In this document: positions 1 through 7,307 of the stretch, piece after piece | How positions within the stretch are numbered: the stretch's first letter is position 1 | Layout: every line of letters begins with the position of its first letter | DNA from: an uncultured Variovorax sp. | GTDB taxonomy: Bacteria > Pseudomonadota > Gammaproteobacteria > Burkholderiales > Burkholderiaceae | DNA length: 18,774 bases | Direction of reading: 5' to 3' | Assembly (NCBI GenBank): GCA_946478645.1 | Contig: CAMLCW010000058.1 | Span: forward strand, 1-18,774 | Program-made: the position numbers and the translations under genes | Notes under the pieces: model-generated | Databases searched by the model: none | What the model was told of the DNA's origin: nothing | What the model saw: only the letters and a program-made list of their open reading frames with translations

Positions 1-2
1 TC

Positions 3-335
3 ACGAGCGGCAAGGCGCTCGCGGCGCACGTCGAAAAGGTACTGGCGCGCCCCGTCACGCTGCTGGACACGGCCGAGCGCCCGATCCGCAACATCGCATG
101 GTGCACAGGCGGCGCCCAGGGCTATTTCGAGGCCGCCATCGCGGCCGGCGCGGACGCCTTCATCACGGGGGAAATCTCCGAGCCGCAGGCCCACTACGCG
201 CGCGAGACGGGCGTGGCCTTCCTGGCCTGCGGCCACCATGCGACCGAGCGCTTCGGCGCGCCGGCGGTGGCGGGCCACGTGGCGGCGCAGCTCGGGCTCA
301 AGCACGAGTTCATCGACATCGACAACCCGGCATGA
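3..335 (+). CDS. NIF3-like dinuclear metal-centre protein (3' end, partial)
   Basis: This is the C-terminal 110 residues of a NIF3/YbgI-family protein; the start lies before the window. The frame is open from base 3 to the TGA at 333-335. Visible family signatures are the stretch WCTGGAQGYFEAAIAAGADA, then FITGEISEPQ with Glu and His residues, and the late CGHHATERFG motif. The two adjacent His and the Glu of this last motif belong to the dinuclear metal site in family structures. Members are usually about 250 residues, hexameric and cytosolic. The biochemical role is unsettled (a GTP cyclohydrolase-like fold has been noted), so no reaction is claimed. Its stop overlaps the pdxA start in an ATGA, so the two genes are probably cotranscribed. 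It could not be seen in full, but the family call is secure. Confidence 0.85.
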   Translation, partial: TSGKALAAHVEKVLARPVTLLDTAERPIRNIAWCTGGAQGYFEAAIAAGADAFITGEISEPQAHYARETGVAFLACGHHATERFGAPAVAGHVAAQLGLKHEFIDIDNPA

Positions 336-1399
336 GCGGCCCGAGTTCGACCACCCCAGCGCCGCTCGCGATCACGCTCGGCGATCCCGCAGGCATCGGG
401 CCCGAGATCATCGTCAAAGCCTTCCAGTCGGCGCCCGAGGCCGCGCGCGGCGCTTTCGTGGCCGGCGACGTCGGCACCGTGCGCCGCGCCGCGCAGGCGC
501 TTGCGCGGCCCGGCCAACCGGGCTGGCCGGTGGCGCAGATCGAGCGCATCGCCGAGGCCGCCAGCGTGCCGCCCGGCTGCATCCCCGTGCTGCAGGCGGT
601 GGCGCCGCCCGCGCAGCCGATCGCGCTCGGCCGCATCAGCGCCGAGGCCGGCCGCATCGCGGGCGAGTGCGTCGTCTGGGCCGCGCGCGCGGCGCTGCGC
701 GCGGAGGTCGCGGCGATCGTCACGGCGCCCCTCCACAAGGAGGCCCTTGCGGCGGCCGGCTTCGCGTACCCGGGCCATACCGAACTGCTGCAGGCCGAGG
801 CGGCGGCGCATGCGGGGCTCGCCGTCGAGGGCATGCCGGTGCGCATGATGCTTGCCAACGACGAACTGCGCACGGTGCTCGTGAGCATTCACGTGTCGCT
901 GCGCGATGCGATCACGGCCGTGAGCTTCGGCGGGGTGCTCGAGACGCTGCGCATCACGCACCGCGCGCTGCTGCGCATCCTCGGACGGACGCCGCGCATC
1001 GGCGTGGCCGGCCTCAATCCGCATGCGGGCGAGGGCGGGTTGTTCGGTTCCGAAGAGCGCGAAGTGATTGCGCCGGCCATTGCGGCCGCGCGTGCTGAAG
1101 GCATCGACGCCGACGGCCCGCACGCGCCCGACACGGTCTTCATGCGCGCGCGCACCAGGGCCGGCGTGCCCGACAGCGGCGAGTTCGACGTGGTGGTGGC
1201 GATGTACCACGACCAGGGTCTGATCCCGGTCAAGTACCTCGGCGTGGAGAAGGGCGTGAACGTGACGCTGGGCCTGCCGCTCGTGCGCACCAGTCCCGAC
1301 CACGGCACGGCCTTCGACATTGCGGGCTCGGGGCGGGCCGATGCGTCGAGCCTCGTCGAGGCGCTGCGCATGGCGCGCCGGCTCGCAACGGCGCGCTGA
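332..1399 (+). CDS. pdxA: 4-hydroxythreonine-4-phosphate dehydrogenase PdxA
   Basis: PdxA oxidises 4-phosphohydroxy-L-threonine with NAD(P)+. The product decarboxylates to the aminoacetone phosphate that PdxJ uses to make pyridoxine 5'-phosphate, in the cytosolic DXP-dependent vitamin B6 pathway. The 355-residue protein begins with the family signature ITLGDPAGIGPE (about residues 14-25). The three metal-binding histidines of the family can be placed at H187 (SIHVSLRD), H231 (LNPHAGEGG) and H293 (MYHDQG). GHTELL (H149) and TSPDHGTAFDIAG near the end are also typical. ATG 332 is chosen because it overlaps the upstream TGA (ATGA) and leads straight into the conserved N-terminus; the same frame stays open further upstream, but that stretch is NIF3 sequence in another frame. 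At 355 residues it is slightly longer than the usual 330-340, with a few extra residues between H231 and H293. Confidence 0.95.
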   Translation: MSGPSSTTPAPLAITLGDPAGIGPEIIVKAFQSAPEAARGAFVAGDVGTVRRAAQALARPGQPGWPVAQIERIAEAASVPPGCIPVLQAVAPPAQPIALGRISAEAGRIAGECVVWAARAALRAEVAAIVTAPLHKEALAAAGFAYPGHTELLQAEAAAHAGLAVEGMPVRMMLANDELRTVLVSIHVSLRDAITAVSFGGVLETLRITHRALLRILGRTPRIGVAGLNPHAGEGGLFGSEEREVIAPAIAAARAEGIDADGPHAPDTVFMRARTRAGVPDSGEFDVVVAMYHDQGLIPVKYLGVEKGVNVTLGLPLVRTSPDHGTAFDIAGSGRADASSLVEALRMARRLATAR

Positions 1400-1408
1400 A
1401 CTTGCGGC

Positions 1409-1840
1409 TCAGGGCCGCTTGAGGCTGTCGCGGATCTCGCGCAGCAGCGCGATGTCCTCGGGCGGGGCCACTGGCGCGGCAGGCGTCTCGGCCTGGGTTT
1501 TGCGCAGCCTGTTGATCTGCTTGACCATCATGAAGATGATGAACGCGAGGATCAGGAAGTTGACCAGGATGGTGATGAAGTTGCCATAGGCCAGCACCGG
1601 CACGCCTGCCTTCTTGAGGTCCGCGAGGTTGTTCGCCACGCCGGCGGGCACCGTGCCGAGCACCACGAAGAGGTTCGAGAAATCGAGCTTGCCGAACACC
1701 AGTCCGGCCACCGGCATGATCACGTCGTTCACCAGCGAATCGACGATCTTCCCGAAGGCCGCGCCGATGATCACGCCCACGGCGAGATCCACCACGTTGC
1801 CCTTGACGGCAAATTCCCTGAATTCACTGAAGATGCTCAT
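1409..1840 (-). CDS. mscL: Large-conductance mechanosensitive channel MscL
   Basis: MscL is a homopentameric inner-membrane channel that opens under high membrane tension and releases solutes during osmotic downshock. The 143-residue protein has the family N-terminus [20 protein letters not shown], then the pore-lining helix with the small-residue pattern [21 protein letters not shown] periplasmic loop follows, then a second membrane helix (about residues 76-100) and a charged cytoplasmic C-terminal helix ([11 protein letters not shown]) after a Pro/Ala linker. Length fits the usual 130-150. The ATG at 1840-1838 is preceded at good spacing by GAGGG; the open frame continues about 60 codons upstream, but that part shows no MscL features. 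The gene is convergent with pdxA, with 9 bp between stops, and divergent from the PAP2 gene. Confidence 0.96.
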   Translation of the reverse strand: MSIFSEFREFAVKGNVVDLAVGVIIGAAFGKIVDSLVNDVIMPVAGLVFGKLDFSNLFVVLGTVPAGVANNLADLKKAGVPVLAYGNFITILVNFLILAFIIFMMVKQINRLRKTQAETPAAPVAPPEDIALLREIRDSLKRP

Positions 1841-1937
1841 GATGTCGTTACCCTCTGCGTTCTTTGGTGTTGAATGGGCCGCCAGTATGCCCGCTTGCGT
1901 TCGGGATGCGCCAGGCTGAGCTTTCGGGCGGCGCCCG

Positions 1938-1965
1938 AGTGTAGTTCGAAAGCGTTGCAGGCCAA
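1938..1965 (-). promoter_or_regulatory. Candidate mscL promoter
   Basis: Read on the minus strand, TTGGCC (1965-1960) and TACACT (1943-1938) are separated by 16 bases and lie about 100 bases before the mscL ATG. Both hexamers match the sigma70 consensus only partly. A 7-bp inverted repeat (TCGGGCG, 1924-1930, with CGCCCGA, 1932-1938) overlaps the expected start of transcription and would give the mRNA a 5' hairpin. This is a weak prediction from pattern alone. Confidence 0.3.
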
Positions 1966-2035
1966 TGAAGGGTGCGCCTATTGGGTGCCGCAATTCGCTG
2001 CCGTGCACCAATACGGGCAATAGCTTCTCTATTTG

Positions 2036-2680
2036 ATGAATAATTTCTGGCTAATTGTCACGACCTTCGGTGACAGTGGTTTCCTGCTGCCGGCTGCATT
2101 CTGGATTGCAGTCTGGCTCGCGAGCAATCCCGACACGCGGACCGCAGCGCTGCATTGGGTGTTGCTATTCGGCGGTTGCGGATTGGTGGTGATGATCTCC
2201 AAGCTGGCTTTTCTCGGCTGGGGCGTTGGCAGCGCCCGTCTCGATTTCACCGGATTCAGCGGCCACACCGCGCTCGCAACGGGTCTCTGGCCGGTCATTT
2301 TCTGGCTCGCGGCACAGCGCGCTTCGCCAGTGGTGCGCTTCGCGGCCGTGGCGGCCGGATGCGCCTGGGCGGTCGCGGTGGGTACCTCGCGGCTGGCCCT
2401 CGAGGCGCATTCCACCGCAGAAGTCGTAACCGGAACCTTCCTCGGGCTGACGGCGAGCCTCGGTTTTCTTTGGCTGCATCGAGCCCGCCCGATCCCGGCG
2501 CCGGCGTCGCGCTGGCTGGCTGCGGGGCTGGCCGTGCCGCTGGTGTTCTTCCTCGTGGGGCGCCCCGCACCGACACAGGGCATGCTGGAAGCGGTGGCCA
2601 CCTGGATGGCGGGCATCGAGCGCCCCTACACGCGCCTGGACCTGCGCCAACTGCGCCCGCCGCCACGCAAGCGCACGTAA
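2036..2680 (+). CDS. Membrane PAP2-family phosphatase
   Basis: This is a 214-residue polytopic protein of the PAP2 (type 2 phosphatidic acid phosphatase) superfamily, which hydrolyses phosphate or pyrophosphate esters of lipids such as undecaprenyl pyrophosphate. Two of the three superfamily motifs are visible: FSGHTA, containing the catalytic-type His, and [13 protein letters not shown], with SR-x5-H-x3 followed by Glu where Asp is usual. The first motif (K-x6-RP) is not recognisable; there is a Lys in [10 protein letters not shown] but no RP. Several hydrophobic segments surround the motifs. The start is ATG 2036; the codon before it is TTG and could serve instead, and no clear ribosome-binding site is seen. 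It lies upstream of the polysaccharide export genes, so a role in recycling lipid carrier is plausible. The substrate cannot be read from the sequence. Confidence 0.8.
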   Translation: MNNFWLIVTTFGDSGFLLPAAFWIAVWLASNPDTRTAALHWVLLFGGCGLVVMISKLAFLGWGVGSARLDFTGFSGHTALATGLWPVIFWLAAQRASPVVRFAAVAAGCAWAVAVGTSRLALEAHSTAEVVTGTFLGLTASLGFLWLHRARPIPAPASRWLAAGLAVPLVFFLVGRPAPTQGMLEAVATWMAGIERPYTRLDLRQLRPPPRKRT

Positions 2681-2832
2681 CGGAAAACATCTGCTTACAA
2701 AAGAGCAAACCTTTTCAACGGATTGCGGCGCTGGCTGCTTCGTGGTTCGGATGCGACAAATGGCAATGTCAAGCCGTTAATTGATAGTTCACATTTCGGG
2801 CCGGGCATTCGACCCTTTTGCTGGCCGATTAC

Positions 2833-2866
2833 GGCCCCTTCTTCCAATGAAGAAGGGGCTTTTGTT
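2833..2866 (+). terminator. Strong intrinsic terminator or attenuator hairpin
   Basis: GCCCCTTCTTC (2834-2844) pairs perfectly with GAAGAAGGGGC (2849-2859) across a four-base CAAT loop. The run TTTTGTT (2860-2866) follows at once. This is the textbook form of a Rho-independent terminator for plus-strand transcripts. It lies 150 bases after the PAP2 stop and 234 bases before the wza start. It may end the PAP2 transcript, or act as an attenuator in the leader of the export operon. Confidence 0.8.
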
Positions 2867-3035
2867 ATTGAGGTAGCCGATGACCCCAGGCCGTGGCGGG
2901 GTATTCCGCAGTTGGAAACAAGTTTTTCATCTATTCAACGGAAAACCACCGTTGAGCGGCGGGCGACAATTCGGCCCGGCCTGCCTGCTGACGCGGCGCA
3001 GGTTTGCTTTGACGAACCGTGGACATAAAGGCGAG

Positions 3036-3054
3036 GCCCAATTGCCGATTGGGC
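3036..3054 (+). repeat. Inverted repeat in the wza leader
   Basis: GCCCAAT (3036-3042) and ATTGGGC (3048-3054) form a perfect 7-bp stem with a TGCCG loop, 45 bases before the wza ATG. The flanks (AAGGC on the left and GCCTT on the right) can extend it with a bulge. No T-run follows, so it is not a terminator. An mRNA structure affecting translation or stability is possible but unproven. Confidence 0.4.
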
Positions 3055-3099
3055 TCGGGCCTTGCATGGGCATCGCGGTTGTTAAAACCAATTTGTGCA

Positions 3100-4266
3100 A
3101 TGGGGATCAATTTGACACGCTTCGTGTACCCGAAGGGGTGGGGTATTGCCCTAATGGGCGCGTTATTGCTGCTGCAGGGCTGCGCGCCGGGTTTCGGTTC
3201 GCTGGGCGCCTACGAAGCCGACCAGGCCCTGCCGCCCGAATTCCAGTACCTGCCGGCCGACGGCGCGCCGGACGGGGTCATCACGTCGATTTCGCCCGCG
3301 CTCATCCGCACGATGGCCGAGGCGGAGCCGACTTCGGTCCCGCCGGACGTGAAGCGGCTCTTCGGGGAGGCCCCGGCGTACACCATCGGGCCCGGCGACG
3401 TGGTCGGGATCATCGTCTACGACCACCCGGAACTGCTGCCGAACGCCGGCGCGGTGATCACCCAGCAAGCCGACCCGACGGGCATCAGCGTGGCGCCCGG
3501 GTTCATCGTCGGCGCGACGGGGCAGATCAGCTTCCCGTACATCGGCCGCGTGAAGCTCCAGGGGCTCACCGAGATCGAAGCCTCCGACCTGATCGCGAGC
3601 CGCATCTCCGAGTACATCAAGTCGCCGCAGGTGACGGTGCGCATCCAGTCGTTCCGGAGCCGCCGCGCCTTCGTGGAAGGCGAGGTGCGCAACCCGGGGC
3701 TGCAGATCTTCACCGACGTGCCGATGACGCTGGCCGAAGCGCTGAGCCGGGCCGGCGGCATCACCGCCAACGGCGACCGGTCATTCGTGACGCTCACGCG
3801 CGGCGACAGCACCACGCAGATCGACCTGCAGCGGCTGCAGACGCTCGGTGCCGACGCCAGCAGGATCCCGCTGCGAAACGGCGACGTGGTCCAGGTTCGG
3901 CACCGCGACGAAAGCAAGGTGTTCGTGATGGGCGAGATCGCGCGGCCTTCGGCGCTGGTCATGCACAACGGGCGGCTCAGCCTCAACGAGGCGCTCGGCG
4001 AGGCCGGCGGTCCGAACCTGACCTCGGCCAACACGGGCCAGATCTACGTCATCCGCAACAACGCACGCGGCCTGCCGGCGATCTTCCACCTGAATGCCAG
4101 GAACCCCGCGGCGCTGGCGCTGGCCGAGCGCTTCCCGCTGCAGCCCAAGGACGTGGTCTACATCGATTCCGTGCCGCTCGTGACCTGGAACCGGCTGGCG
4201 AGCCTGATCCTGCCGGCCGCGCAGGTGATCAACGCAGGCGACGAAGTCTGGAGCCGCCACCGATGA
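3100..4266 (+). CDS. wza: Wza/GfcE-type outer-membrane polysaccharide export lipoprotein
   Basis: Members of this family form the octameric outer-membrane channel through which capsule or exopolysaccharide leaves the cell, docked on the Wzc co-polymerase. The 388-residue protein has a lipoprotein signal peptide (hydrophobic segment 14-25, then QGC with Cys28). The Poly_export domain starts near residue 94 with YTIGPGDVVGIIVYDHPEL. Two SLBB modules follow, one from about 188 (FVEGEVRNPG) and one from about 274 (VFVMGEIARPS). The C-terminal segment (VTWNRLASLILPAAQVINAG) fits the amphipathic helix that crosses the outer membrane in Wza. The ATG at 3100 is chosen because it gives a compact lipoprotein signal; there is no good Shine-Dalgarno, and the frame is open 27 codons upstream. 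Its stop overlaps the next ATG in an ATGA. Gene order wza-wzb-wzc matches Wzx/Wzy and group 4 capsule loci. Confidence 0.92.
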   Translation: MGINLTRFVYPKGWGIALMGALLLLQGCAPGFGSLGAYEADQALPPEFQYLPADGAPDGVITSISPALIRTMAEAEPTSVPPDVKRLFGEAPAYTIGPGDVVGIIVYDHPELLPNAGAVITQQADPTGISVAPGFIVGATGQISFPYIGRVKLQGLTEIEASDLIASRISEYIKSPQVTVRIQSFRSRRAFVEGEVRNPGLQIFTDVPMTLAEALSRAGGITANGDRSFVTLTRGDSTTQIDLQRLQTLGADASRIPLRNGDVVQVRHRDESKVFVMGEIARPSALVMHNGRLSLNEALGEAGGPNLTSANTGQIYVIRNNARGLPAIFHLNARNPAALALAERFPLQPKDVVYIDSVPLVTWNRLASLILPAAQVINAGDEVWSRHR

Positions 4267-4718
4267 AATCCGTCCTCACGGTCTGCATCGGCAACATCTG
4301 CCGCAGTCCCATGGCCGAGGGGCTGCTGGCGGCAGGGCTGCCGCACCTGCGGGTGATGTCCGCGGGCACCGGCGCGCTGGTCGGGCGCGCCGCCGATCCG
4401 CTCGCGCAGCAGCTCATGCAGGCGCGCGGCATCGACATCTCGGGCCATGTGGCACAGCAGGTCAATCAGCTGCTGTGCCGGCAGGCCGACCTGATCCTGG
4501 TGATGGACATGGACCAGCGGCGCCATCTCGAATCGGCCTATCCGTTCGTGCGCGGCAAGGTCTTCCGCATCGCCGAGGCCGCCAAGCAGGACGTGCCCGA
4601 CCCCTATCGCGAGGACGAGGCGGCCTTCGTGCATGCGCTCTCGCTCATCGACGTGGGCGCCAGGACCTGGATCGACCGCATTCTGAAAATTACAAAACCC
4701 GAGCAGCAACCGACATGA
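4263..4718 (+). CDS. wzb: Low-molecular-weight protein tyrosine phosphatase (Wzb/Etp type)
   Basis: This 151-residue cytosolic phosphatase should dephosphorylate the C-terminal tyrosines of the BY-kinase encoded next, so that polymer synthesis can cycle. The active-site loop VCIGNICRSP lies at residues 7-16, with nucleophile Cys8 and Arg14 in the C-x5-R signature. The general acid is Asp113 in the DPYRED motif. Length matches the family (about 145-160). Both ends overlap neighbours by ATGA (start in the wza stop, stop in the wzc start), which points to translational coupling. The family call is secure; the partner is inferred from adjacency, as in wza-wzb-wzc and gfcE-etp-etk operons. Confidence 0.94.
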   Translation: MKSVLTVCIGNICRSPMAEGLLAAGLPHLRVMSAGTGALVGRAADPLAQQLMQARGIDISGHVAQQVNQLLCRQADLILVMDMDQRRHLESAYPFVRGKVFRIAEAAKQDVPDPYREDEAAFVHALSLIDVGARTWIDRILKITKPEQQPT

Positions 4719-6967
4719 ACGCACCGCAGCAAGCCGTCCTGCCGATGCCACCGCTGGAAGAGGAGAGCGAGGGCATCAACCTGGTCGAGTACCTGGACAT
4801 CCTGATCGACAACCGCTGGCTCATCGCCGGCGTCGTGGCGGTCGCGCTGTTCCTCGGTGCGGCCTACGCGCTCTTCGGCAAGCCGGTGTACGAGTCCAAC
4901 CTTGCCGTGCAGGTGGAGGACTCGGGCAATTCGGCCGGCAGTTTCCTCGGCGATGCGGCCTCGTCGCTGCTGAGCGTGAAGACGCCGGCCGCCGGCGAGA
5001 TCGAGATCATCCGTTCGCGCGCGATCCTGGGCCAGGCGGTGGAGAACACCAAGCTCTACATCAGCGCGCGGCCGCGCTATGCGCCGGTGGTGGGCAGCTG
5101 GCTCGCGCGGCGCGCGGGCGAGCTCTCGGAGCCCGGCTTCATGGGGCTCTCGGGCTACGTGAGCGGCACCGAGCAGATCGTGGTGCCGCAGTTCGACGTG
5201 CCGGCGAACCTCGAGGAGAAGCCCTTCACGCTGACCGTCAAGGCGAACAACCAGTACGAACTGAGCCATCCCGACATGGCGACGCCGCTGGCGGGTGCGA
5301 TCGGCACGCCGCTGCTGGCCGAGCTTGGCGCCGGGCGGCTGCGCCTCCTGGTGCGCAGCGTGAGCGCCAAGCCGGGGGCGCAGTTCGAGCTGGTCCGCTT
5401 CTCGAAGCAGAAGACGCTGCTCGCGCTGCAGGACAGCCTCAAGGTGGCCGAGAAGGGCAAGCAGTCGGGCGTGCTCGACGTCAGCTGGAAGAACCCCGAT
5501 CCCGAGAAGCTCACGCAAGTGCTCAACGAGATCGGCCGGCTCTACGTTCGCCAGAACATCGAGCGCAAGGCCGCCGAGGCCGAGAAGACCCTGGGCTTCC
5601 TCGACACCGCGCTGCCGCAGTTCAAGAAGCAGCTCGAGCAGTCCGAAGACCTCTACAACCGCTACCGCAACGAGAACGGCACCGTGAGCCTGGACGACGA
5701 GGCGAAGAACGCGCTGTCGCAGACCGTCGAGCTCCAGGCCAAGCTGCTCGAGGCGCAGCAGAAGCGGCGCGAACTCTCGGCGCGCTTCACCGACAAGCAC
5801 CCCACGCTGCAGACGCTCGACAACCAGATCGCCGCCTGGAAGGGCGAGATCGCGGGCGTCGACGCGCGCATCCGCAAGATGCCGCTGCTGCAGCAGAACA
5901 CCGTGCAGATGCAGCGCGACATCAAGGTCAACACCGACCTCTACGTGTCGCTGCTCAACAGCTCGCTGCAGATGCGCCTCGCCAAGGAAGGCAAGGTGGG
6001 CAACGTGCGGCTGCTGGACGAAGCGATCGTTCCCGAGCAGCCCGTCTGGCCCAAGCGCTCGCTGATCTTCGCGGTGGCCCTGTTGCTGGGGCTCGGCGCC
6101 GGCGTGGCCGCGGCCATCGGGCGCAACGCACTGTTTGGCGGCATCCGCAACCCGAGCGAGATCGAGCTGCACACCGGGCTCAGCGTCTACAGCAGCATTC
6201 CGCTGAGCGGCGCCCAGCGCGTGATCGACAAGAGCATCGAGAACAAGGCGCCCGGCATGCACGTGCTGGCGCTGCAGCAACCCGAAGACCCCGCGATCGA
6301 AAGCCTGCGCAGCCTGCGCACCGCGCTGCAGTTCACCATGCTCGAGGCGGCCAACAACCGGCTGCTCATCTCCGGTGCGACGCCGGGCGTCGGCAAGACC
6401 TTCGTGTCGGTCAATTTCGCGGCCATCACCGCCGCGTCCGGCAAGAAGGTGCTGCTGATCGATGCCGACCTGCGCAAGGGGCGCGTGAACCAGTTCTTCT
6501 CGATGTCGCGGTCCCGGGGCCTGTCCGAGTTGATCGCCGGCACCATCACCCAGGACCAGGCGCTTCGCACATCGGTCCAGCCGAACCTCGACGTCATCAC
6601 GACGGGTGTGCTGCCGCCCAACCCGGCGGAATTGCTACTGAGCGAATCTTTCTCGCAGATTCTGCAAAAGCTCTCGCCGGGCTACGACCTCGTCATCGTC
6701 GACACGGCCCCCGTGCTGGTGGCGGCGGACACCGCCTCCGTGGCGCCGCTGGCCGGCTCGCTGCTGCTCGTGGCGCGGGCTGAAAAGACCCAATTAGGCG
6801 AATTGAATGAAAGCATCCGCAGGCTGGCCCATGCCGGATGCACCGCCAACGGCGTGATTTTGAATGCCATGGACTTAACTCGCCGGCACGCCGGGAGCAG
6901 CAGCTACAAATATGGCGGTTACCGATACACACACTATAAATATAAAAACAACAGGGATATCACCTAG
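4715..6967 (+). CDS. wzc: Wzc/Etk-type polysaccharide co-polymerase and BY-family tyrosine autokinase
   Basis: This 750-residue inner-membrane protein controls chain length and export. Order of parts: N-terminal Wzz domain with a first membrane helix at about 35-54; a long periplasmic coiled-coil region with the GNVR-type segment; a second membrane helix at about 449-470; and a cytosolic kinase domain. The kinase shows Walker A GATPGVGKT (554-562), Walker A' LLIDADLRKG (Asp583, Asp585) and Walker B LVIVDTAP (Asp663). The C-terminus carries six tyrosines in 13 residues (731, 733, 736, 738, 741, 743), the usual autophosphorylation cluster that the neighbouring phosphatase would reverse. The start ATG overlaps the wzb stop. 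The last roughly 100 codons are clearly more AT-rich than the rest. No terminator was seen directly after it. Confidence 0.95.
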   Translation: MNAPQQAVLPMPPLEEESEGINLVEYLDILIDNRWLIAGVVAVALFLGAAYALFGKPVYESNLAVQVEDSGNSAGSFLGDAASSLLSVKTPAAGEIEIIRSRAILGQAVENTKLYISARPRYAPVVGSWLARRAGELSEPGFMGLSGYVSGTEQIVVPQFDVPANLEEKPFTLTVKANNQYELSHPDMATPLAGAIGTPLLAELGAGRLRLLVRSVSAKPGAQFELVRFSKQKTLLALQDSLKVAEKGKQSGVLDVSWKNPDPEKLTQVLNEIGRLYVRQNIERKAAEAEKTLGFLDTALPQFKKQLEQSEDLYNRYRNENGTVSLDDEAKNALSQTVELQAKLLEAQQKRRELSARFTDKHPTLQTLDNQIAAWKGEIAGVDARIRKMPLLQQNTVQMQRDIKVNTDLYVSLLNSSLQMRLAKEGKVGNVRLLDEAIVPEQPVWPKRSLIFAVALLLGLGAGVAAAIGRNALFGGIRNPSEIELHTGLSVYSSIPLSGAQRVIDKSIENKAPGMHVLALQQPEDPAIESLRSLRTALQFTMLEAANNRLLISGATPGVGKTFVSVNFAAITAASGKKVLLIDADLRKGRVNQFFSMSRSRGLSELIAGTITQDQALRTSVQPNLDVITTGVLPPNPAELLLSESFSQILQKLSPGYDLVIVDTAPVLVAADTASVAPLAGSLLLVARAEKTQLGELNESIRRLAHAGCTANGVILNAMDLTRRHAGSSSYKYGGYRYTHYKYKNNRDIT

Positions 6968-7307
6968 TCTTGCGCTCAATTTCAGGGAAAATTTGCCAAG
7001 AATGTGAGATTTATCACTGCACGCACTAAATCGGTGCAAGCGATCAATTGCTAATAACAAAGCACTCGGGTCAATTGCGTATTCATTTCGTATTACGCGT
7101 CGAAATCGCTTCGCCCGCGCACTGATTTTTTTGCGCCGCAACCTTCAGAGGTTCCGCAGCCCGGCCGACAAGGCGGGCCGCCGGCCTCCCTATGCCACAG
7201 GACCCGCAAGGGGCAAGCACGCGCTTGTAAGACGAAAGGTGCTCTGCAATGAGAGTTCTTCAGCTGGAAATTCGTTCGTTCCTCGAATGGGAAATTGGAG
7301 CATCCGT
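6968..7307 (+). promoter_or_regulatory. AT-rich regulatory gap between wzc and the sugar transferase gene
   Basis: This 340-base stretch is much richer in A+T than its neighbours up to about 7130. It contains a CRP-like palindrome (7003-7018) and an inverted repeat TGCAC (7018-7022) with GTGCA (7034-7038). The octamer TCAATTGC occurs twice (7044-7051 and 7071-7078). A second inverted repeat pairs ATTTCG (7085-7090) with CGAAAT (7101-7106), and a seven-T run lies at 7126-7132. A 20-codon ORF runs from 7249 to 7311. The layout suggests a separate promoter for the downstream sugar-assembly genes. I could not place its -35/-10 elements with confidence. Confidence 0.5.
7003..7018. promoter_or_regulatory. 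CRP/FNR-family-like operator
   Basis: The sequence TGTGA-GATTTA-TCACT matches the CRP consensus half-sites TGTGA and TCACA, with the correct six-base spacer, at nine of ten positions. It lies in the AT-rich gap about 300 bases before the sugar transferase gene. CRP-family regulators (Clp, Vfr and c-di-GMP-responsive relatives) are known to control exopolysaccharide genes in other proteobacteria. Which regulator would bind here cannot be told. Confidence 0.5.

Larger units (their letters stand above)
2681..3099 (+). promoter_or_regulatory. Leader/intergenic region upstream of the polysaccharide export operon
   Basis: This 419-base stretch has no convincing gene. It holds a strong terminator hairpin (2833-2866) and a smaller competing stem just before it (GGCCG 2823-2827 with CGGCC 2832-2836). 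A GGTAGC core lies at 2872-2877, resembling the centre of the ops/JUMPstart element. A further hairpin lies at 3036-3054. A TCACATTT sequence at 2789-2796 equals one half of a CRP site, without a matching left half. No convincing -35/-10 pair was found, so the transcription start of the wza operon is unknown. If it lies upstream of the terminator, the operon would be under attenuation. Confidence 0.5.

Noticed and set aside
98..331. Extended N-terminus for PdxA
   Set aside because: This part is NIF3 coding sequence read in another frame. PdxA similarity begins after ATG 332, which overlaps the NIF3 stop.
2789..2796. TCACATTT as a CRP site upstream of wza
   Set aside because: Only the right half-site matches; the sequence at the expected left half has no useful similarity.
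3112..3117. A perfect TTGACA hexamer near the wza start
   Set aside because: It lies inside the wza coding sequence, and no acceptable -10 element follows at 16-18 bases.
2880..4262. A long open frame overlapping wza in another frame, continuous with wzb
   Set aside because: Only its last 151 codons (the phosphatase) show family motifs. The upstream part is an out-of-frame reading of wza, rich in Arg, Ala and Gly.
4604..6280. A 558-codon open frame on the minus strand opposite wzc
   Set aside because: It is opposite the well-defined BY-kinase, and its product is a Leu/Arg/His-rich shadow without domains.
7126..7132. A run of seven T residues as a possible terminator after wzc
   Set aside because: The bases before it do not form a clean stem next to the run, so it does not meet the form of an intrinsic terminator.
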